Notes under the pieces: model-generated | What the model was told of the DNA's origin: nothing | Databases searched by the model: none | The model's input: only the letters and a program-made list of their open reading frames with translations | Position numbers and translations under genes: made by a program | NCBI GenBank assembly: GCA_031283915.1 | Contig: JAITAY010000082.1 | Location: 1-11,653, forward strand | Length of the DNA: 11,653 nucleotides | From: Tannerella sp. | GTDB taxonomy: Bacteria > Bacteroidota > Bacteroidia > Bacteroidales > Tannerellaceae | Direction: 5' to 3' | Part shown: positions 6,723 through 11,653 of the stretch, one piece after another | Position numbering within the stretch: the stretch's first letter is position 1 | Layout of the letters: every line of letters begins with the position of its first letter

Positions 6723-7058
6723 ATGGAAGCAACAAGATTGAACAGAATAGGGCGACTGCTCCAGAAGGAACTGGGTGACCTTTTCCTCAAACAAACAAAA
6801 AACATGCGGGGTACGCTGGTATCGGTCAGCGCCGTACGTGTCAGCGCCGACCTGGGCGTGGCGAAAGTATACCTCAGCATCTTCCCCCCGGAAAAAGGAC
6901 AGGAACTGATAGAAGCCATCGAGTATAACAACCGGACGATCCGCTACGACCTGGGACAGCGCGTGCGTATGCAACTGCGTAAAATCCCGGAACTGAGTTT
7001 CTTCCTCGACGATTCGCTGGATTACGTGGAACATATTGATCAACTCCTGAAAAAATAA
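6723..7058 (+). CDS. rbfA: 30S ribosome-binding factor A
   Basis: This 111-residue protein has the usual RbfA size and KH-like layout: a TRLNRIGRLLQKELGDLFL helix, then MRGTLVSVSAVRVSADLGVAKVYLSIFP, where the V-S-x-V-x-V-S-x-D-L--A-V-Y pattern is diagnostic. A central helix and the ending IRYDLGQRVRMQLRKIPELSFFLDDSLDYVEHIDQLLKK follow. RbfA helps late maturation of the 16S rRNA 5' end and is needed in the cold. It is the first gene of a tight unit, and its TAA is only 6 bases from the next coding start. The order rbfA then a LolC/E-like permease is, as I recall, common in Bacteroidales. Confidence 0.95.
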   Translation: MEATRLNRIGRLLQKELGDLFLKQTKNMRGTLVSVSAVRVSADLGVAKVYLSIFPPEKGQELIEAIEYNNRTIRYDLGQRVRMQLRKIPELSFFLDDSLDYVEHIDQLLKK

Positions 7059-7064
7059 CGCCGT

Positions 7065-9152
7065 TTGAACCTGCCGCTTTACATCGCCTGCCGCTACCTC
7101 TTTGCCAAAAAATCGCACAACGCCATCAATATCATTTCCATGATATCGGTCTGCGGTGTGATGGTTGCGACGATGGCGCTGGTATGCGTGATGTCGGTAT
7201 TCAACGGATTCGAAGTGTTGGTGGCCTCCAGGTTCGGCAATTTCGACCCGGAACTGAAAATCACGCCCGTCACGGCAAAAGTGTTCGACCCGGAAACCGA
7301 TGCCATGCGGCAAGTCCGCGAGATGCCCGAAGTGGCTGTCTGTACGGAAGTCTTGCAAGATCACGTGCTGGTGCGCTACAACGGGCGGCAGGTCATTGCC
7401 GTGGCCAAGGGCGTGAGCCTTTCGTTCCGGGACATGGTGCAGATCGATATGTTGCTGATAGACGGGAAATTCATTTTACAGGAAGGCGAAACCTCCTGTT
7501 CCGTACTGGGGATCGGTCTGGCCTCGACGCTGGGTGTGAACGCCGGGTTTGTCGCTCCGCTGGAAATCTACGCGCCCATTCGCAACCGGAAAGTGGACCT
7601 GGCCAATCCGCTGCATTCATACCGCATGGAATATGCCTTCATCGGAGGCGTTTTCTGCATCAATCAGCCGGACTATGACGAAAACTACATGCTCCTGCCT
7701 CTCGCTCTGACACGTACCCTGTTGCACTACGAAACGGAAGTGTCCGCGCTCGAACTGAAACTTGCGTCCGGGGCCGACATCAAGGCGGTGCAAAAACGTA
7801 TCCGCACGTTGCTGGGCGACGGTTTCCTGGTACAGGACAGGTATGAGCAGCAGGAAGCGTTATACAAAATGATGCAGGCCGAAAAATGGATGACCTTCCT
7901 CATTCTGGCTTTTGTGCTGGCGATCGCGCTGTTCAACGTTGTCAGTTCGCTGTCCATGCTCATGATTGAGAAGCAGGACGATGTACGGATGTTGCGCAGC
8001 ATGGGCGCCGGCGACCGGCTCATCCGCCGGATCTTCCTGTTCGAAGGATGCCTGATTTCAATGCTGGGCGCACTGACCGGCATGACGCTGGGTGTGATTC
8101 TGTGTCTCGTCCAGCAGGAATACGGCCTGCTCAAACTCGGCAGCTCTGGGCTGTTCATGAACGACAACTACCCGGTGAAACTGGCCGCAACGGATCTGCT
8201 GGCGATCATAACGACGGTGTTTCTGATCGGCCTGCTTGCCTCCTGGTATTCGGTACGCCACCTCGGAAAAAAATGGCTGGTGAAAGGACGGCTGGCGCTG
8301 TATCTGCTGCCCTGCCTGCTGCTGGCGGGATGCAACCGTGCGCAAGTACGGGAACAGAGCGTGGCGGTGACCATCGAACCGCAACGCTATTTTGCGGAGA
8401 AAATCGCCGGCGACCGGTTTGCCGTTCATACGGTAGTGCCCGCCGGTCAAAGCCCGGAGACGTATGACCCCGCACCGCACGAAATGATACGCCTGGCCCG
8501 GAGCAGAGCTTATCTGCGGATCGGCCGCATCGGATTCGAAGAGGCGTGGATGCAGACCATACGGGAGAATAACCCGCACCTGGCATTTTTCGATCTGTCC
8601 GAAGGCATTTGCTGGATAAGGAACGACGCGGCGCACGAAGACGGCGCAGCACATGCCTACGCTCATCACGCTCACTGCAAGGAAGACCCGCATATCTGGA
8701 ATGCGACGGCCGGCGCACGCATCATCGCCCGCAATACGTTGCAGGCCTTCGTGAGCCTCGACCCGGCGGAAGAAGCGGTCTATCGCGCCAACTACGGGCA
8801 GTTGCTCCGGGAAATCGACGGGACGGAACGTGTGCTGCACGAACTGCTGGATACGCTGACATGCAGAACGTTTATCATCCACCACCCGGCATTGACCTAC
8901 TTTGCCGACGAGTTTCGCCTCACGCAACTGGCCATCGAGTCGGAAGGCAGAGAGCCTTCGGCCGCTTCGATGAAAACGCTGGTAGACCGTGCCAGGGAAG
9001 CGAACGTACGGGTGGTGTTCGTGCAGCAGGAATTTGACCGCAAACATGCCGAACAGGTAGCGAAGGAAATCGGCGCCCGGGTAGTGACAATCAACCCGCT
9101 GGATGTACATTGGCGCGAACAGATGATTTTGATTGCGCGAAGCCTGCTGTGA
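7065..9152 (+). CDS. In-frame fusion: LolC/E-type ABC permease (1-405) and ZnuA-like metal-binding protein (406-695)
   Basis: This is a single open frame of 695 codons. Residues 1-405 are a complete FtsX/LolC-E-type permease. TM1 is at about 21-46 (after RYLFAKKSHNAIN), then a large periplasmic domain, then TM2 at about 275-301, TM3 at about 328-350 and TM4 at about 378-397, with the family loop EKQDDVRMLRSMGA before TM3. LolCDE proteins extract lipoproteins from the inner membrane with the ATPase LolD, which is not in the window. Where such permeases normally end, the frame continues into a lipoprotein signal and a ZnuA domain (see the entry at 8280). The start is TTG 7065: the rbfA TAA lies in this same frame two codons upstream and no ATG or GTG intervenes, and MNLPLYIACRYLF fits the family. 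Membrane topology is compatible with a real fusion, because the C-terminus after TM4 is cytoplasmic and the signal segment would carry ZnuA to the periplasm. The alternative is two proteins, with a one-base indel hiding the permease stop. Confidence 0.85.
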   Translation: MNLPLYIACRYLFAKKSHNAINIISMISVCGVMVATMALVCVMSVFNGFEVLVASRFGNFDPELKITPVTAKVFDPETDAMRQVREMPEVAVCTEVLQDHVLVRYNGRQVIAVAKGVSLSFRDMVQIDMLLIDGKFILQEGETSCSVLGIGLASTLGVNAGFVAPLEIYAPIRNRKVDLANPLHSYRMEYAFIGGVFCINQPDYDENYMLLPLALTRTLLHYETEVSALELKLASGADIKAVQKRIRTLLGDGFLVQDRYEQQEALYKMMQAEKWMTFLILAFVLAIALFNVVSSLSMLMIEKQDDVRMLRSMGAGDRLIRRIFLFEGCLISMLGALTGMTLGVILCLVQQEYGLLKLGSSGLFMNDNYPVKLAATDLLAIITTVFLIGLLASWYSVRHLGKKWLVKGRLALYLLPCLLLAGCNRAQVREQSVAVTIEPQRYFAEKIAGDRFAVHTVVPAGQSPETYDPAPHEMIRLARSRAYLRIGRIGFEEAWMQTIRENNPHLAFFDLSEGICWIRNDAAHEDGAAHAYAHHAHCKEDPHIWNATAGARIIARNTLQAFVSLDPAEEAVYRANYGQLLREIDGTERVLHELLDTLTCRTFIIHHPALTYFADEFRLTQLAIESEGREPSAASMKTLVDRAREANVRVVFVQQEFDRKHAEQVAKEIGARVVTINPLDVHWREQMILIARSLL
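8280..9152 (+). CDS. znuA: ZnuA-like zinc/manganese ABC transporter substrate-binding lipoprotein (internal GTG start)
   Basis: Read from GTG 8280, the product is 290 residues and starts with a good lipoprotein signal: MKGR, the hydrophobic LALYLLPCLLLAG, and lipobox L15-A-G-C18. The body is a cluster A-I metal-binding protein. It has VPAGQSPETYDPAPHEM (58-69), GRIGFEEAWM, an H-rich loop with His at 119, 125, 129, 130 and 132, DPHIW with ligand H138, IIHHPALTYFADEF with H201/H202, and the QQEF and INPLDVHW end motifs (N272). In Proteobacterial ZnuA the first ligand is a His at the position of E60 here, and the last acidic ligand is Asp where this has N272. Similar SPET sequences are, to my memory, usual in Bacteroidota. 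GTG 8280-8282 overlaps TGA 8281-8283, the stop of the neighbouring frame, as in classical GTGA coupling. It lies 21 bp before znuC and probably delivers metal to that transporter. Confidence 0.85.
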   Translation: MKGRLALYLLPCLLLAGCNRAQVREQSVAVTIEPQRYFAEKIAGDRFAVHTVVPAGQSPETYDPAPHEMIRLARSRAYLRIGRIGFEEAWMQTIRENNPHLAFFDLSEGICWIRNDAAHEDGAAHAYAHHAHCKEDPHIWNATAGARIIARNTLQAFVSLDPAEEAVYRANYGQLLREIDGTERVLHELLDTLTCRTFIIHHPALTYFADEFRLTQLAIESEGREPSAASMKTLVDRAREANVRVVFVQQEFDRKHAEQVAKEIGARVVTINPLDVHWREQMILIARSLL

Positions 9153-9173
9153 ACCCCGAATCCGAACCGAACG

Positions 9174-9857
9174 ATGGAAAAGCGAATCGAAATAACGCAT
9201 ATGACGGCAGTATATGACGCGAAAACCGTTCTGCATGACGTGTCGCTGACTGTGCGGGAGCATGATTTCCTGGGGATCATCGGCCCGAACGGAGGCGGGA
9301 AGACCACGCTGCTCAAGGTGATGCTGGGATTGCTGAAACCGTCGGCAGGGTGCGTAAACTTTTACCGCGACAGCCGGCCGGTTTCCACCCTCCGCATCGG
9401 TTATCTGCCGCAGGTTAGCCGCATGGACAGACGTTTTCCCATTTCCGTACGCGAAGCAGTGGCGTCGGGGTTGATGGCCGGGAGGCGACCGTTGCAGCGA
9501 TTTTCCGCCGAAGACAGGCAGCGGATTGATGAAGTCCTTGCACAGATGGGGGTAGAGACGTTTGCGAAACGGGCCGTCGGCGAGCTTTCCGGCGGCGAAT
9601 TGCAGCGCGTACTGCTGGGGCGTGCCGTCGTGTCGCAGCCGGAAGTGCTGGTGCTCGACGAGCCGGACACCTACGTTGACAGGCGATTCGAACAGCGACT
9701 CTATACGTTGCTGGACGATTTCAGCCGGAGGGCAGCCGTGATCCTCGTCTCGCATGACTGGGCAGCCATGCAACCGCGGGTACGGCATGTCGCGCATGTG
9801 AACAGGACGCTGCAATATTATCCGGCGGAAAAATACCCGTGGAAGGAAAACAACTGA
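9174..9857 (+). CDS. znuC: ZnuC-like metal ABC transporter ATPase
   Basis: This 227-residue protein is a complete ABC ATPase: Walker A GPNGGGKT at 37-44, Q-loop Q80 in GYLPQ, signature LSGGE at 138-142, Walker B VLVLDE at 158-163 and switch H194 in SHD. The FPISVREAV stretch after the Q-loop and the overall length are typical of zinc/manganese (ABC-3 type) importers. The D-loop reads DEPDTYVD instead of the more usual DEPTTGVD. As a cytoplasmic subunit it would power import of zinc (or manganese) bound by the ZnuA-like protein encoded 21 bp upstream. The membrane subunit ZnuB is not encoded in the window; an oxidoreductase follows 19 bp downstream. No Zur-like operator was recognised. Confidence 0.9.
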   Translation: MEKRIEITHMTAVYDAKTVLHDVSLTVREHDFLGIIGPNGGGKTTLLKVMLGLLKPSAGCVNFYRDSRPVSTLRIGYLPQVSRMDRRFPISVREAVASGLMAGRRPLQRFSAEDRQRIDEVLAQMGVETFAKRAVGELSGGELQRVLLGRAVVSQPEVLVLDEPDTYVDRRFEQRLYTLLDDFSRRAAVILVSHDWAAMQPRVRHVAHVNRTLQYYPAEKYPWKENN

Positions 9858-9876
9858 ATCGAAAACTTCAGGAAAG

Positions 9877-11358
9877 ATGGAATCATACGACGTAATCATT
9901 ATAGGCAGCGGTTTGGGCGGTTTGGAGTGCGGTTACATCCTGGCCGGACACGGCATGAAAGTGTGCGTGCTGGAGCGCCATGCGCAGCCGGGAGGATGCC
10001 TGCAAACGTTTCAACGCGGCGACCTCCGGTTCGACACCGGTTTTCACTATGTCGGCGGACTGGGAGAAGGTCAGCCGCTACACCGGCTGTTCCGTTATTT
10101 CGGATTGCTGGACTTGCCCTGGTATCCGCTGGACCAGGCGGCCTTCGACGAAGTAATCATCGACGGAAAGGCGTATGCCTTTGCCAACGGCTACGAACGT
10201 TTCGCCGACACGCTGGCACGGCATTTTCCCGCCCGGCGCAACGAGCTGGCGGCCTATGCCGCTTTTCTGAAGCACGTCGGCGAACACCTGTTCGATGCCT
10301 TTACGCCGGGACATGCAGACGAACTCTATACCACTTCCCTCTTTGCGCAGTCGGCCTTTGACTTCCTGAAAGAAACGACGGACGACCCGTTGCTTCGCAA
10401 AGTCCTTGCGGGCACGTCGCTGAAAATGGAATTACGCGCCGACACGCTGCCGCTCTACGTGTTTGCACAGATCAACAGCGCTTTTATTCAAAGCGCATGG
10501 CGGCTGCGCGGCGGCGGATCGCAAATAGCCGAACGGCTGTCGCAACATCTGCGGGCGATGGGTGGCGAAGTGCGGACGCGGGCGGAAGTGACGCGCCTGA
10601 CAGAGGCGGGCGGACGGCTGGCGACGGTCGAGGTGAACGGCGAGGAACGGCTGTCGGCACGCTGGGTGATTTCGGACGTGCATCCGGCCTACACGCTGTC
10701 GCTGACGGACGAGACGAAGCTGCTGCGGAACATCTACCGGAGACGGATTGCCTCGCTGCCGAATACGTTCGGGATGTTTACGCTGCACCTCCGGCTGAAA
10801 CCGGGCAGCGTGCCTTACCGGAACCGGAACGTGTTCGTGCACGATCACCGGTCGGACGGCTGGCACGACCGTCCGGAAGACGGCCTGAAGTGCGTAATGA
10901 TCAGTTATTATCCGCCGGAGACAGGCTCCTGTGCGCCGGCGCTGGACATCCTCACGCCGATGTCCTGGAGCGAGGTGGCGCCCTGGCAAGACCTGCCGCC
11001 CGGCAGGCGGGGCGAAGCCTATGCACAGTTGAAAGCCGACCGGGCGGAAGCCTGCATCCGGTTGGCCTCCGGACAGATTCCCGGATTGCGCGACGCGGTG
11101 GAAAAGATGTATATGAGTACGCCGCTTTCCTACATGTCCTACACCAATGCGGTGGAAGGTTCGGCCTACGGCATCCGCAAAGACTGCACCCGGCCGATGT
11201 ATACCGTGCTCACGCCGCGAACGCCCATCCCCAACCTCTTATTGACAGGGCAAAACCTGAACCTGCACGGCATACTGGGTGTTTCGGTAACCTCCTTTTT
11301 CACCTGCGCCGAAATACTTGGCCGGGATACGGCAACAAAAGGGCTGGAACTGACTTGA
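9877..11358 (+). CDS. FAD-dependent oxidoreductase of the phytoene desaturase / retinol saturase (CrtI/RetSat) family
   Basis: The 493-residue protein begins with a dinucleotide-binding fold, IIIGSGLGGLECGYILAGHG, with Gly at 10, 12 and 15. Glu33 ends the second strand, followed by RHAQPGGCLQTF, the FAD-binding signature of the CrtI/RetSat/carotenoid isomerase group. GFHYVGGLGEG and the late NLLLTGQNLNLHGILGVSVTS (from 453), which closes the FAD site, complete the family pattern. Members desaturate, saturate or isomerise polyenes. No carotenoid gene is present here, so the substrate is unknown, and a saturase or isomerase of a lipid or quinone-like compound is equally possible. The ATG at 9877 follows AGGAAAG, one of the few Shine-Dalgarno-like sites in the window. 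It is the last gene of the rbfA unit, 19 bp after znuC. Confidence 0.88.
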   Translation: MESYDVIIIGSGLGGLECGYILAGHGMKVCVLERHAQPGGCLQTFQRGDLRFDTGFHYVGGLGEGQPLHRLFRYFGLLDLPWYPLDQAAFDEVIIDGKAYAFANGYERFADTLARHFPARRNELAAYAAFLKHVGEHLFDAFTPGHADELYTTSLFAQSAFDFLKETTDDPLLRKVLAGTSLKMELRADTLPLYVFAQINSAFIQSAWRLRGGGSQIAERLSQHLRAMGGEVRTRAEVTRLTEAGGRLATVEVNGEERLSARWVISDVHPAYTLSLTDETKLLRNIYRRRIASLPNTFGMFTLHLRLKPGSVPYRNRNVFVHDHRSDGWHDRPEDGLKCVMISYYPPETGSCAPALDILTPMSWSEVAPWQDLPPGRRGEAYAQLKADRAEACIRLASGQIPGLRDAVEKMYMSTPLSYMSYTNAVEGSAYGIRKDCTRPMYTVLTPRTPIPNLLLTGQNLNLHGILGVSVTSFFTCAEILGRDTATKGLELT

Positions 11359-11371
11359 ACGCAAAGCGTTC
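11357..11371 (+). terminator. Small hairpin overlapping the end of the oxidoreductase gene
   Basis: GAACGC (11357-11362) pairs perfectly with GCGTTC (11366-11371) around AAA, starting inside the stop codon region. No T run follows, so it is at best a weak or Rho-assisted end, or an mRNA-protecting stem. Confidence 0.25.
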
Positions 11372-11463
11372 GATCTTTCGGGATGGAAAACAAACAGAGT
11401 ATAACCGTAATTGCGAATGGGTCATCCCAAGTCCCTGCGGAATTTTAATGCGTTATATTTTAT

Positions 11464-11596
11464 TTATACTGCGCGGGAAGATTTTGCGCAAAAACAGGCG
11501 TTGTTATACTGCGCGCGGTATCGTTTTGTGCATAAAGGGGTAGTTAGTAGTTATACTGCACGCGGTATTGTTTTATGCATAAAGAGGTGGTTAGTG
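11464..11596 (+). repeat. Three tandem copies of a 40-47-bp palindrome-bearing repeat
   Basis: Two full 47-bp copies sit head to tail at 11503-11549 and 11550-11596. They differ at six positions, all transitions. A shorter, more diverged copy (40 bp) begins at 11464 with TTATACTGCGCGG. The shared core is TTATACTGC, GCGG, TAT, GTTTT and TGCATAAAG. In each copy a TGC-N2 arm can pair with an N2-GCA arm about 12 bases later. The same core occurs once at the cysK end (4910-4941) and inverted at 5049-5077, so this is a dispersed family in this genome. The rest of 11372-11653 holds no gene. A GGGCT-TT-AGCCC hairpin lies at about 11629-11640, and the sequence ends in a run of nine C. Confidence 0.8.
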
Positions 11597-11653
11597 GTTA
11601 GAAAAAAAAGTGTAACAGCGCCTCCGCAGGGCTTTAGCCCAATCCCCCCCCCA

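Noticed and set aside
7065..9857. LolC/E-like half acting as the membrane channel for ZnuA/ZnuC
   Set aside because: FtsX/LolC-E permeases work with LolD/MacB-type ATPases and belong to a different ABC architecture than ABC-3 metal importers. The ZnuC here looks like a normal metal-importer ATPase, so adjacency alone does not support it.
8058..9899. Long minus-strand open frame of 613 codons opposite znuA and znuC
   Set aside because: It is a shadow of the GC-rich coding strand. The + strand genes opposite have complete, well-ordered family motifs, and the minus product resembles nothing.
10497..11543. Plus-strand open frame of 348 codons overlapping the oxidoreductase in another frame
   Set aside because: The Arg/Gly/Ala-rich composition is typical of an off-frame reading of a GC-rich gene, and the true frame carries the FAD motifs.

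Overview
The window looks like a piece of a Bacteroidales (Bacteroidota) genome or metagenome contig. The evidence is the SusC/SusD pair, the lipoprotein signals, the near absence of Shine-Dalgarno sites, a Bacteroidota-type -7 promoter element (TAnnTTTG) upstream of rbfA, and the rbfA / LolC-E-like permease gene order. All convincing genes are on the + strand. The species cannot be named from the sequence alone.

Layout. 1-399 is the 3' end of a SusC/RagA TonB-dependent outer-membrane transporter. It is followed by its SusD lipoprotein partner (428-1777) and a terminator-like region. 1903-3375 encodes a secreted CapA/PGA_cap metallophosphatase-like protein. 3376-3984 has no convincing gene. 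It holds a composite palindromic element (about 3447-3903) made of two copies of an imperfect palindrome around 13 tandem copies of a 21-bp unit. 3985-4935 is cysK, whose last codons lie in a second, unrelated repeat (4910-5077, with inverted ends). 5179-6369 is an M20-family amidohydrolase. 6370-6722 holds a weak terminator and the promoter of the next operon.

6723-11358 is one tight transcription unit: rbfA; a LolC/E-type permease that runs in frame, with no stop, into a ZnuA-type metal-binding lipoprotein; znuC; and a CrtI/RetSat-like FAD oxidoreductase. The gaps are 6, 21 and 19 nt. No zinc permease (ZnuB) lies in the window. The tail (11359-11653) has no gene. It carries three tandem copies of the same repeat seen at the cysK 3' end and stops in a poly-C run.

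The points most worth a second look are four. The first is the permease-ZnuA fusion, where the missing stop is exactly one nucleotide out of frame and overlaps the ZnuA GTG start. The second is the 21-bp satellite inside a palindromic element. The third is the dispersed second repeat family. The fourth is that repeat's contribution to the C-terminus of CysK.
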